Source: Catalinimonas alkaloidigena (GTDB taxonomy: Bacteria > Bacteroidota > Bacteroidia > Cytophagales > Cyclobacteriaceae). From it: DNA of 64,000 nt. Shown here piece by piece: positions 1 through 9,150 of the stretch (position 1 is the first letter of the stretch; every line of letters begins with the position of its first letter). The position numbers and the translations under genes were made by a program. The stretch lies in the NCBI RefSeq assembly GCF_029504655.1, contig NZ_JAQFIL010000001.1:5337001-5401000 (forward strand), written 5' to 3'. Below the pieces are notes generated by a model. That model was not told the DNA's origin. It saw only the letters and a program-made list of their open reading frames with translations, and searched no databases.

Positions 1-1
1 T

Positions 2-370
2 GTATCAGGTGATCCACAATCTTACTTTGTGGAGGGGATTAAAGCTTCATTTGAGCAACATGGAGTAGAAATGCCGGCTGAATACATTGAAAGCATAGGC
101 GTCTTAACGAAAGAAAAAATCATGATGCAAAAGTGGATTGCCCTCTTTGGCCAGGGGATTGAAGCTTGGGCTGAGCTACGTCGTACAGGTATGCCTTCAT
201 TACCTGCTCCTGATCCTCGGGCAGTCTTCCGTAACAATGGCGTAGTGCCAACAAGACTTGAATATCCCCCTTCGGAGTATTCTTTGAATAGTGAGAATGT
301 CCGTGAAGCTATTCAACTTCTGGATGGTGAAGATAATATGCAGACAGAACTGTGGTGGGTGGAGAATTGA
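2..370 (+). CDS. SusD/RagB-family outer-membrane lipoprotein, C-terminal part (cut by window edge)
   Basis: The frame is open from the first bases of the window, so the start lies upstream and only about the last 122 residues are visible. The stretch KWIALFGQGIEAWAELRRTG followed by a Pro-rich segment and a short tail resembles the C-terminal end of SusD-like proteins (SusD/RagB or SusD-like_2 families), where incoming residues pack against the partner SusC barrel. SusD proteins are surface lipoproteins that bind the oligosaccharide or peptide imported by SusC. A small lipoprotein follows after 47 bases and an oxidoreductase after that, so this is probably the end of a SusCD operon distinct from the alginate locus further right. 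A GTG inside the frame at 29 is not the true start. The family assignment is from the tail only; substrate unknown. Confidence 0.75.
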   Translation, partial: VSGDPQSYFVEGIKASFEQHGVEMPAEYIESIGVLTKEKIMMQKWIALFGQGIEAWAELRRTGMPSLPAPDPRAVFRNNGVVPTRLEYPPSEYSLNSENVREAIQLLDGEDNMQTELWWVEN

Positions 371-417
371 TCTCAGAGTACGCCTAATAGCATAATCAGA
401 AACTAAATTGATAGAAA

Positions 418-879
418 ATGAAAAGAATTAAATATGTAAACATTGTAATTGCTACTGTAATAGGCATAGCTTTCCTTGCCTGTGAGGAAGACCCTATGCT
501 TTTAGACCGCATTGCAGCTCCTGCATTAATTACGCTAGAAACAGCAGACAATGATTTTTCCTTTCCGGCAGACACACCGGTTGAATTTACGCTGGGCTTC
601 AGGAAACTTGAAAAAAACGGTGTATACATTGACACTCTAGACTATGGATCAGCAGATATCAATTCGGTAGATATATATTCATTTGTCAACTCACGATATA
701 ATCAGGTGATCACCGATCTGCCTGTAACCCAGGGTAAAGCCGATGTAAGTTTATCATGGGGAGAGATATTACAAGGTGTAGATCCTGAAGATGCATCATC
801 TATTAGATTAGATATTACAGGGGAGATTGATGGACAGGAATTTAACTGGACAGAAAACCTGACGATATCTATTGAGTAA
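418..879 (+). CDS. Small lipoprotein, SusE/F-like accessory protein of unknown function
   Basis: A 153-residue protein with a hydrophobic N-terminus ending in AFLAC at about residues 18-22, a lipobox followed by EEDP. It is therefore predicted to be an SPII lipoprotein, and the acidic residues after Cys resemble the surface-export signal of Bacteroidota lipoproteins. The mature part alternates polar and hydrophobic residues, as in a single beta-sandwich of about 110 residues, with no catalytic motif I can recognise. It follows a SusD gene by 47 bases and precedes an oxidoreductase by 39 bases, the usual position of small SusE/F-type or DUF1735-like accessory lipoproteins. A binding role is inferred from position only. 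Confidence 0.6.
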   Translation: MKRIKYVNIVIATVIGIAFLACEEDPMLLDRIAAPALITLETADNDFSFPADTPVEFTLGFRKLEKNGVYIDTLDYGSADINSVDIYSFVNSRYNQVITDLPVTQGKADVSLSWGEILQGVDPEDASSIRLDITGEIDGQEFNWTENLTISIE

Positions 880-918
880 GAGTACATCATCCATAGGATT
901 GACCTACCTATTTCTTGA

Positions 919-2226
919 ATGAATTTAAATATAAAAATGAAAAAGAATCACGAAAAAATTAGAAAAGGAATCAACCGTAGACAAGCTATTAAATATAGCA
1001 TTAAAGGTGCTACTATCGGAACAATGGGTAGCTTATTGCCGCACTCTACTAAAGCCGACTTTCCTAATCTAATAAGAAAAAGAAGCAAAGATAGTAAGGT
1101 AGCTGTTGTTGGAGCGGGAGCATTCGGGGGTTGGACAGCACTTCATTTGTTACGTATGGGATATGATGTAACGCTGATTGACCAATTTGGCCCTGGGAAT
1201 AGTCAAGCCAGTTCCGGGGGGGAAACAAGACTTATAAGACCATTTTATGGCGATCAGGAGGTTTACTTCAATATGGTTCTTCGCTCTCTGGAATTATGGA
1301 CGGAGAACGAAGAAAAAATGAATGAGAAAATTTTATATCAGAATGGACTGGTCATTTTTAATCAGGCAGCCAGTAATCCTAGGGTTGAGGACGCATTACC
1401 CATGTATAAAAAAGCAGGGCTTAGGTTTGAAAAGATTAGCCCGGATGAGGCAGCAAAGAGATGGCCGCAAATCAAAACATCAGACCTTGATCATGTGATG
1501 TATGATCCAGTAGCAGGTTTTCTCAAAGCCAGAGAAGGCTGTAAAGCCGTTCGTGATTTATTTGTAAAAGAAGGGGGTAATTTTATTCAGGATCAGGTAG
1601 CAAAAGAAAATATAGCAGGCGGCAAAGCTAACTCATTAAGTCTTACCAGTGGTACTACAATTGAAGCCGATAGTTTCGTATTTGCCTGCGGCCCCTGGTT
1701 AACCCGCCTGTTTCCCGAAATGCTTAATAAGCTCAATGTTACACGCCAGGCATGTTTCTTCTTTGCTTCCCCGCCTGGCCAGTCAGATCTTATGGAAAAT
1801 AAATTACCTACCTGGTTTAATCGTGACCTAGATGGGGTGTTTGGTGCATATGGCGTTCCAGGGAGTGACTACAGAGGCTTTAAGATCGCCTTTGAACTTG
1901 AAGATATTATTACAGATAAGTTTGATACTTACCATCGTTATGTTAAACCCGAAGAACAAGAGCATGCAAAAAAAATACTTGCATTGCGCTTTCCTAAAAT
2001 GGCGGGACGCCCCCTTCTGGATCAGCGGGTATGTCAGTATACCGAGACACCTGATCGGAATTTTATACTAGACAAACATCCGTTGGCACCCAATCTTTGG
2101 ATCATGGGTGGGGGTTCAGGCCATGGCTATAAGCATGGTGCTTCATTTGGAGAAATGGCCGCTCAAAGTGTCAGCGGAGAAAGAGAAGTAATGGATATGT
2201 TTGCCTTAAACCGTCTGTTAACATAA
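919..2226 (+). CDS. Tat-exported FAD-dependent oxidoreductase (DAO / sarcosine oxidase-like)
   Basis: 435 residues. The N-terminus carries a twin-arginine signal: NRRQAIKYSIKGATIG at residues 19-34 followed by a mildly hydrophobic stretch, so the protein is probably exported folded with its flavin. A dinucleotide-binding motif VAVVGAGAFGGWTALHLL follows at about 55-72, ending in an acidic residue (TLID) expected for FAD. Near the C-terminus WIMGGGSGHGYKHG matches the flavin-contacting end of the DAO family (glycine, sarcosine and N-methyltryptophan oxidases). The family oxidises secondary or primary amines, or 2-hydroxyacids, to imines or ketones; the substrate here cannot be read. ATG at 919 and ATG at 937 are both possible starts and both keep the Tat motif. 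It is last in the run with the SusD tail and lipoprotein. Confidence 0.8.
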   Translation: MNLNIKMKKNHEKIRKGINRRQAIKYSIKGATIGTMGSLLPHSTKADFPNLIRKRSKDSKVAVVGAGAFGGWTALHLLRMGYDVTLIDQFGPGNSQASSGGETRLIRPFYGDQEVYFNMVLRSLELWTENEEKMNEKILYQNGLVIFNQAASNPRVEDALPMYKKAGLRFEKISPDEAAKRWPQIKTSDLDHVMYDPVAGFLKAREGCKAVRDLFVKEGGNFIQDQVAKENIAGGKANSLSLTSGTTIEADSFVFACGPWLTRLFPEMLNKLNVTRQACFFFASPPGQSDLMENKLPTWFNRDLDGVFGAYGVPGSDYRGFKIAFELEDIITDKFDTYHRYVKPEEQEHAKKILALRFPKMAGRPLLDQRVCQYTETPDRNFILDKHPLAPNLWIMGGGSGHGYKHGASFGEMAAQSVSGEREVMDMFALNRLLT

Positions 2227-3290
2227 TACAAAAATGGTCCTATATTAAGTGATTTGTATCATAGAAAGCTCTTATATGAAGAAGCCTCTGTCCTACCCAG
2301 AAAGCGATAAATTAAGTGATATTGTCATTTAAGCAGACTGAATACAACATTGTACACGGCTATTTCATAAGATGTCGCTATACTTAAAAAGAGCCGCTCT
2401 GACCCGTTTTACACTGCAAAAGAGAACAAACCGCTTTAAATCTTATGATTTTTGGTGGTTTTTCTTTTTTCTACTCCTTATTTCCTGCATCTACTCACAA
2501 TAAAATGGAATAGAGCGCTCATGTTTAACTTATCAATCGTCCGTTTTATCCACATATGTATAAGGGGCGAAAAGGAACAGGTAAAATTAGTTCTTCCCCC
2601 CTTGTCTTCCCAAAAAACAGTGTCGTTCAACTTATTTTAAATGCCCTTTTTTTATAGTTATTCAGACATCTCTGTAGAATATCTGTTCAGTCAAAAACTT
2701 ATATCTTCATAAAGAAAAACATGTCAACCTGTTATATCAATTTGGGCGGTCTGATGCTTGTAAAACTAAATTCTAAAAGTGAGGGTGTAAGACTGTATTA
2801 GCATAGCAAACTCCCCGCTTATGTTAAAGGCAATATTTTTCCGGAAGTTCCCTGCACCCAAACTATAAGTGAATTACATGCTGAAAATGGTGAGCTGCTT
2901 TGTCAAGAATTGGCATGTTAACATAAGTCAAAATAAGTAATCTTAATCATATCAAGTATTTTTAGTAAGAATAATGACATATCATTTCAAAGAAAATGTA
3001 AAGAAACATACATTGATAGCAATTCTTTGCTAACACAAAATAAGATAATATCAAACAGACATTTGATAACTATCCCCTTTTTATTAGTACTGATGAAGCA
3101 ATTTAAGTTTTTATTTTATAGTTATCTAAATGACTTTAACGAAATTAGGCAACAGTACAAAAAACCTTACCTTTATTTTGCGAGTATTAATACTTAAGTA
3201 CTAGGATGGAGTACATGCAATTGATATGTTTGTGATATGAAAAATCAGATATCAATTTATTACTGTTTTAAAAATCAATCCTAGTTTATT
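2227..3290. other. AT-rich intergenic region without a credible gene
   Basis: About 1.06 kb. Only short, compositionally implausible frames occur. Near its right end two overlapping perfect palindromes occur, AGTATTAATACT at 3183-3194 and TACTTAAGTA at 3190-3199, about 100 bases upstream of the next gene. They could be an operator, but nothing else supports this. No transposase motif was recognised. Confidence 0.6.
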
Positions 3291-4025
3291 ATGCTTTCTG
3301 CTTTTGCAAAGTTTGGAATATTGGTAATAAGTATATTTTCAACATTTATATTCAATTCAGTTAATGCACAAATAACCCATGGGCAAAAATATTTCAATTA
3401 TCAAATTATTAGTTCAATTCCCATTAATTATTTATATCCAGGCAAGATTCTAGGACTATGCAGTACAGAAGATGAAGTGAGTATGGTATCTACTCAAATT
3501 TTAAAAGGTGATCTACCAGAAGGTATTTCCATTTTTGATGATGGTACAATTGGTGTAAAAAATGTCAACCAGATAAAACCTGGGAAATTCAAAATCAAAG
3601 CTGAATTCATTGATGTTCATGGTAATAGCTTTACGGAGAAAATTAAGTTTGAAATCCTGGAAGCGATCAGTTCTGTTGATATTGAAACTTCCATTCATAT
3701 AATGAAGCCCAAGTTCATCAATCCCAAACTTACCAATCATTACAAAACAGGAGACGTCATTGCTCAATTTCATGACCCTGATGGAATGATTATCGAGGCT
3801 AAGCTTATTAGAGGTGTTATTCCTCCAGGGGTTAAGCTAGTACAAAACAAAAAATTTATTGTTACTGATCCGGAAGTTTTAAAAGAAGGTGAATATTTCT
3901 GTCTGTTCTTTCTAAAAGATGAAAAAGAAGGCAATACTTTTATAGCAACTTCTTTGGCCATAGGCATCGATATGGATAATATTAATGATCTAAGTGAGTC
4001 TAGCAATAAAAGTGTTGAGAAATAA
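3291..4025 (+). CDS. Secreted protein with two putative-Ig (He_PIG/cadherin-like) domains
   Basis: 244 residues. A signal peptide is visible (MLSAFAKFG start, hydrophobic core, VNAQ cleavage site near residue 27). Two repeats have the signature of putative Ig modules: GDLPEGISIFDDGTIGV at about 72-88 and, later, DPDGMIIEAKLIRGVIPPGV with TDPEVLKEGEYF at about 163-204. This LPxGxxL..xGxI...G.Y pattern is common in large Bacteroidota surface adhesins. The protein is much shorter than such adhesins and has no type IX sorting tail or membrane anchor, so it may be periplasmic, or a shortened relic. It stands alone: over 1 kb of non-coding DNA precedes it and about 970 bases follow before the convergent kinase gene. 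Function unknown. Confidence 0.6.
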   Translation: MLSAFAKFGILVISIFSTFIFNSVNAQITHGQKYFNYQIISSIPINYLYPGKILGLCSTEDEVSMVSTQILKGDLPEGISIFDDGTIGVKNVNQIKPGKFKIKAEFIDVHGNSFTEKIKFEILEAISSVDIETSIHIMKPKFINPKLTNHYKTGDVIAQFHDPDGMIIEAKLIRGVIPPGVKLVQNKKFIVTDPEVLKEGEYFCLFFLKDEKEGNTFIATSLAIGIDMDNINDLSESSNKSVEK

Positions 4026-4993
4026 AGCTCACCTCCATACCTTTTAAGCGCAAGGAAATTTGCTAAGCAGTGTTTTAGGCTTACGAAAGAGCATAACTTT
4101 ATCATGATATGCTGTAAACCATTTTTTGTTATTGCCTAGCGTGTAAACCTTCAAACTCTTTATTTTTGCTATTGTTGAAATCAGCTCTATCTCTGTATCC
4201 TAAAGACAATATAAAGTATATTGATGACACTGAGCATGTCTCATAAACTATGTTCTCTTTTAGGCCCCCATTCTTGAGTATCAAACATCAGCACGGCAGC
4301 CGCCTGTCAGTTAAGTTGCTTGAGTGATTTTTCATCTCTAAAATTTGATTCTTTCCTGAAGATACTGGCACCTGTCTTTCTTTAGGAGAATTTCCAAACT
4401 TGCTCTCAGTTTATATTACCTCTCTTATTGAGTAGGCTACTGGTGCTTAAGCTGTTTTGTGTAGGTTAGGTACTAGCTGCAGTTGGTACGACCTACTTAT
4501 GAAAAGCTTTGTGGCAGGAAACCGTTCATCTAAAAGAAAACATATACTATTTCAACCACTGGACTGGCGGCCGGTGAAGCAACGAATGTGTAGCAATTAC
4601 TTATCAGGTAAGGAAAAAGGCAATACGACCAACTCCCTTTAATATACTGACAAACTGGGGTTAAATATTGTACTTGCCCAGAAGCATATCAGTCAAAAAG
4701 AATGCAAGAGGGCTAATTGTCAACTTTTGGAAAAAATCTCATCAAGAGGCATTTACAGTGCCCTGCCGGTAAGTCTGATCTGGCTCATGAACTATACGCA
4801 AAGCATAGAAAACTGTCCAAGATTATGAACTGTTATTTTTCAAATAAGAACCTATCTGAAAGTTAACTAGTACTTCCAGACCCTGTTATGGTATCAGGAA
4901 ACCAGGCATCATGACTACTGCTCCGGTTTACAGAAAGGAGGTCAATGGCTAGAAGATGAAACGAGTTATAAAACACAAAATGGTTTTAGAAAG
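4026..4993. other. Intergenic region holding a decayed IS1-like fragment
   Basis: No intact gene is visible over about 970 bases between two converging genes. The only recognisable content is the transposase-like fragment listed separately at 4643-4828; I see nothing in the remainder. Confidence 0.6.
4643..4828 (+). pseudogene. Fragment of an IS1-family transposase (N-terminal helix-turn-helix part)
   Basis: Translation in the frame of position 4652 gives an open stretch of about 60 codons, without a start, between an in-frame TAA at 4640 and a TGA at 4826. It contains HISQKECKRANCQLLEKISS, then RGIYSALPVSLIWLMNYTQS, then ENCPRL. This follows the pattern of the helix-turn-helix region of single-ORF IS1-family transposases (roughly I-S-x-E-x-K, LLEKISLRGIC, VSLxWLLxF, LPDDL). 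The preceding zinc finger and the following DDE domain are not recognisable. I read this as a badly eroded insertion. A second IS1-like relic in the same orientation lies at 11850-12380, on the other side of the two-component island. The match is by eye only. Confidence 0.4.
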
Positions 4994-7900
4994 CTATTCA
5001 TTGAATGTAATAGAATGTCCTTCCTTCAAAATATCGTTAATTAAGTCCAGTACTATATGTATCTCTTCGTCAAGAGATGCGATAAGCCCCTTAATTTTTT
5101 GGTGATCAAATACATTTTGTGCTTCCAGTGTTTTAGCAATCTCAGCAATAACGTACATATTTGCTGAAGAAGTTGTTCCTTTCAATCTGTGGCCCAACTC
5201 TTTTATTGACTGCAAATTTTCATTTTCAAGAGCTTCATAAAGTTTTAATTGAGTGTCTTTTATTTGTAGAGATAATTCGCGCAAAAGTTCTAACAGGACT
5301 GATTCTTCAAAGCCAGTTTTTTCTTTAAAAGCCTGAAAGTCAAAATGATTTTTTGATACAGCTGTATTTTCTTCTATCGTAAGAACTTCAGTTTCCAGAC
5401 TGAGCCACTTTTTTAGAACTGAACACAATTTATCATAAACAATAGGTTTGCTTAAATACTCATCCATCCCTGCCTGAATACAACGCTCATCCTCCCCTTT
5501 TGCAATCCCCGCAGTAAAGGCTATAATTGGAACATGAACATTCTTTTCTATTTCCCGGATTTTTTGAGTTGCTTCAAGTCCACTCATTTTGGGCATTTGA
5601 ACATCCATCAGAATTATATCAGGGGTATTGTGATCACAGTATTCAATAGCCTCCTCTCCATTTTTAGCTTCAGCAATTAATGCACATGGTAGAATTTTAT
5701 TTACCATGCTTTTAGCAAGTAATATATTATAAGGCACATCATCTACTATCAAAACCTTAAATGGATAGGTAAAACTATTATTTGCTCCATCTTCTAGTGT
5801 AGAGGTGATAATTTGTTCATCGTTTTTCTGATTGCTAATATTACTTAAAGTTGCAAATAACTGTTCCAGCGAGATTGGCTTACTTATTCTACTTTGAACA
5901 TCAAGTGTCTCACAGTCCTGCTGGATTGTAGAATCCGCTTGTGAGCTATGTAATAAAATGATGGGTAGTCGATCTGAAGGTATCTTAAGATCGCCCCTAA
6001 TTTTACCGATCAGTTCAATACCATTCATTGTAGGCATGACATAATCAACAACTGCAAGGTCATAATTATTACCACTAGAAATCTGATCAAGAGCATTAAT
6101 TCCGCTAGCGGCTATATCTGAATCAATGTTTTTGAGAGAAAGCATATCCTGAATGATCACACAATTGTGCATATTATCATCAACAATCAATATTTTTTTA
6201 TAATTTTCTAAACCTTTCCATTGTGTCAAATCATCCTCCGAAGTTTTTACTGAGATCGTGAAATAGAAACGGCTTCCTTCCCCAACCTGACTTTCTAACT
6301 CTAATTTGGAATTCATCATTAAGAGCAACTTATTTGAAATGGTAAGTCCTAAGCCTGTCCCTCCATATTTCTTAGTAACCGAATGATCTTCTTGTGCAAA
6401 TGCTTCAAATATTTTTTGCTGGTTCTGCTGACTTATGCCAATTCCAGTATCTCTTACAGAAAATTCTATTTTTGTTTCTTCCTTATTTTCATTGGGTAAA
6501 CATCTAATGGAAAGCTCAATTTCTCCATTTTCCGTAAATTTAGTTGCATTTCCCAGGAGGTTGATCAACACCTGTCTTATACGAACAGAGTCCACCCAGG
6601 CATATCTTGGAGGCAGGTCGTTAGAAATATTCAGTAATAATTCTACTCCTTTTTGACTGGCATTGTATTTAACAATTTCAGTAACGTGAGAGACAAGCTC
6701 CCACAGATCGGTCTTCTCAATTGATAGCTCTAACTTTCCAGCTTCTATTTTTGAAAAATCGAGAATATCATTTATCAAATCTAAAAGTGAATTCGCAGAA
6801 TGATGAACTGCGTTCATGTATTGGTATTGTGATTCATCCAAGTCAGTATTGATCAGTAACTCACTGAAGCCAATAACACTATTTAAGGGAGTGCGAATTT
6901 CGTGACTCATGCTTGCTAGAAACTCTGACTTAAATTTATTTGCAGCTTCAGCTTGATCTTTGGCTTCAAGCAAAGTTTTTTCAGCTTCTTTTCTTTTTGT
7001 GATACCATTAATTTGAGACACAAAATGAAGTGGTTCTCCTAAATCATTTTTAACCAACGAAACCGAAAGCAAGCCCCAGATAACATTTCCATCCTTACGG
7101 ATATACCTTTTTTCCATTTGATAGCTGGAAGATTTTCCAGCAAGCAAATCTTTTACATGACTAATATCTTTCTTTAAGTCTTCCGGATGAGTAATTTCCT
7201 GAAAGGTCTTTTTCAGTAATTCTTCATTGGAATACCCTATCATTTCACATAGGCTCGAATTTACTTTTAGCCATTTACCTTCTAAACCTACCAAGGCCAT
7301 TCCATTTGCGGAATTGTTAAACGCTCCCTTGAATCTTTCCTCACTTATCTGTAATTGGATTTCTTTTCTTTTCTCAGTATCAATATCCTGAAATAAGCCA
7401 TAGAGCTTTTTACATTGACCATTCTCAAACTCAGTAATCCCAATTGCGCGTACCCATTTTAGGTTATTTTTAGCGGTATTAATCTGTAGTTCTATATCAT
7501 ATGAAACGCCCTCTTCAATCGCCTTCTTTATTAATTCTATTAGCTTATCTTTATCTTTTTCTGGGAAAAATTGAATCGCTGATTCCATGTCTGGAATGAA
7601 ATTTTCATCTACTTCATGGATTTCTCTGGTTACTTCATTCCATATTGGTATGTTTTTTTCTAAATCAACTTCCCATGTTCCAATACGGGCGACGCTATTA
7701 GTTTTATCCAGTAGATTTCTATACTGCGTTAATCTCGTTTCGTAATTCTTCCTTTCGGTAAATTCCAAATGTGAGCCTGCCATCCAGAGAGGTTTTCCAT
7801 CTCCGGTCCAACTAATTACTTTTCCTCTGATTAATACCCAGATCCAATGACCATTTTTATGCTGCATACGAGCTTCACATTCGTAAAACTCACTATCGCC

Positions 7901-8992
7901 ATTAAAATGTTTTTCCAAATGTTCGTCTGATATTTTCAGATCATCCGGATGTGTGTATTTAAGCCAGGTTTCAATTGAAACAGGTTGAATTTCATCTAAG
8001 GTATACCCTATAATCTCAGCCCACCGTTCGTTAAAAATTGTTTCTCCTGTCTGTATATTCCATTCCCAGGTTCCTGCATTTGTAGCTTTAATAATCTGGT
8101 CAAATCTCTCTCCCTCAAATCTAAGTATTTCATTTGCTTTTTTCTTATCTGTGATATCTCTCGCAATTGCATACAACTCACCAGTAGAAAGATCGGGAGT
8201 AGTTACCCAATGCAGTTCTCTATATTCGCCTGTTTTTGTCAAAAACCGACTAAAAAAAGACAAAGTAGTTATGCCACGAGATAATTTTTCTAATTCTTCT
8301 GTATTAGCCTGTAAATCATCAGCATGAACGAAATCAAAAAAAGGTCTTTCAAGAAGTTCTTTTTCGCTCCATCCTAATAGCTTACTGAAAGCAGGGTTGA
8401 CCTTTTTAAAGTAACCATCCGTGTCCGCTACGCAAATCATGTCCATTGAAAGCTGGAAAAGTTTGTCGAGGCTTCCTAGGCGCTTTCTTTCTTTCCTGGC
8501 TTCAATATGGTCAGTAACTTCTTGGGCTAAGGACTTCAATATATTCTTTTGGGTGCCAGTTAGTTTTTTTGATTTATTATCCATGATACATAAAGCCCCC
8601 AAGGTATATCCTTCAGAAGAAATGAGAGGATATCCTGCATAAAAACTTATTTTTGGTTCTTCTTTTACCCATGGGTTATTCTTAAAACGACTATCCTGGG
8701 AAGCATCCTCAACCTCAGTATAGGTGTTATTAAGTATCGTTTGTTGACAAAATGACACTTCTTTTGAGATTTGATCTATTTTAGTACCTAGCTTTGCTTT
8801 ATTCCATTGTCTTTCATGGTCTATAATACTTATCAATGCGACTGGTACTTCAAAAATCATAGCGAGCAAATGCACAATTCGATCAAAACATTCCTCTGGA
8901 GGAGTATCAATAATATGATAATTGCTTAAAGCTTTTATTCTTTGATCTTCTTCTTCTCTAAAAATGCTCATAATCTTTGATTTATCCTGCAT
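4994..8992 (-). CDS. Hybrid sensor histidine kinase: GAF - 4 PAS - HisKA - HATPase - REC - REC - HPt
   Basis: 1332 residues with no membrane segment, so a cytoplasmic sensor. Domains in order: GAF about 30-165; four PAS about 175-285, 300-415, 430-545 and 555-670; HisKA about 685-755 with phospho-acceptor His697 in SMSHEIRTPLN; HATPase about 795-915 with N box NLLGNATKF, DTGIGIS and GGTGLGLTIS; REC1 about 932-1050 with Asp983; REC2 about 1078-1195 with Asp1130 in ILMDVQMPKMSG; HPt about 1218-1325 with His1268 in GHRLKGTT. All phosphorelay residues are present. It is the last gene of a minus-strand group with a T9SS protein and an NtrC-like regulator, 158 bases after the former. The HPt could pass phosphate to that regulator, but this is inference. 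Ligands of the GAF and PAS domains cannot be read. Confidence 0.93.
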   Translation of the reverse strand: MQDKSKIMSIFREEEDQRIKALSNYHIIDTPPEECFDRIVHLLAMIFEVPVALISIIDHERQWNKAKLGTKIDQISKEVSFCQQTILNNTYTEVEDASQDSRFKNNPWVKEEPKISFYAGYPLISSEGYTLGALCIMDNKSKKLTGTQKNILKSLAQEVTDHIEARKERKRLGSLDKLFQLSMDMICVADTDGYFKKVNPAFSKLLGWSEKELLERPFFDFVHADDLQANTEELEKLSRGITTLSFFSRFLTKTGEYRELHWVTTPDLSTGELYAIARDITDKKKANEILRFEGERFDQIIKATNAGTWEWNIQTGETIFNERWAEIIGYTLDEIQPVSIETWLKYTHPDDLKISDEHLEKHFNGDSEFYECEARMQHKNGHWIWVLIRGKVISWTGDGKPLWMAGSHLEFTERKNYETRLTQYRNLLDKTNSVARIGTWEVDLEKNIPIWNEVTREIHEVDENFIPDMESAIQFFPEKDKDKLIELIKKAIEEGVSYDIELQINTAKNNLKWVRAIGITEFENGQCKKLYGLFQDIDTEKRKEIQLQISEERFKGAFNNSANGMALVGLEGKWLKVNSSLCEMIGYSNEELLKKTFQEITHPEDLKKDISHVKDLLAGKSSSYQMEKRYIRKDGNVIWGLLSVSLVKNDLGEPLHFVSQINGITKRKEAEKTLLEAKDQAEAANKFKSEFLASMSHEIRTPLNSVIGFSELLINTDLDESQYQYMNAVHHSANSLLDLINDILDFSKIEAGKLELSIEKTDLWELVSHVTEIVKYNASQKGVELLLNISNDLPPRYAWVDSVRIRQVLINLLGNATKFTENGEIELSIRCLPNENKEETKIEFSVRDTGIGISQQNQQKIFEAFAQEDHSVTKKYGGTGLGLTISNKLLLMMNSKLELESQVGEGSRFYFTISVKTSEDDLTQWKGLENYKKILIVDDNMHNCVIIQDMLSLKNIDSDIAASGINALDQISSGNNYDLAVVDYVMPTMNGIELIGKIRGDLKIPSDRLPIILLHSSQADSTIQQDCETLDVQSRISKPISLEQLFATLSNISNQKNDEQIITSTLEDGANNSFTYPFKVLIVDDVPYNILLAKSMVNKILPCALIAEAKNGEEAIEYCDHNTPDIILMDVQMPKMSGLEATQKIREIEKNVHVPIIAFTAGIAKGEDERCIQAGMDEYLSKPIVYDKLCSVLKKWLSLETEVLTIEENTAVSKNHFDFQAFKEKTGFEESVLLELLRELSLQIKDTQLKLYEALENENLQSIKELGHRLKGTTSSANMYVIAEIAKTLEAQNVFDHQKIKGLIASLDEEIHIVLDLINDILKEGHSITFNE

Positions 8993-9150
8993 ATTGAGGC
9001 TGTATGTTCAGGATCAGGTGTCTGATCTATTCTTATTTGAATAATCAATATACGGGTCTACATCTTAAAACTCTTGACTCTGTTTTGAAGTAATGTTGAT
9101 TTCAAAACGCAGAACAGCTTATTGATTTTGTATATGAAAAATTTACTCTT

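Noticed and set aside
2452..2640. Short open frame with a hydrophobic opening in the 2.2-3.3 kb gap
   Set aside because: No homologous motif, poor composition, no context; likely random in AT-rich DNA.
4457..4642. 61-codon open frame just upstream of the IS1-like fragment
   Set aside because: It does not continue in the transposase frame and shows no recognisable zinc-finger pattern.
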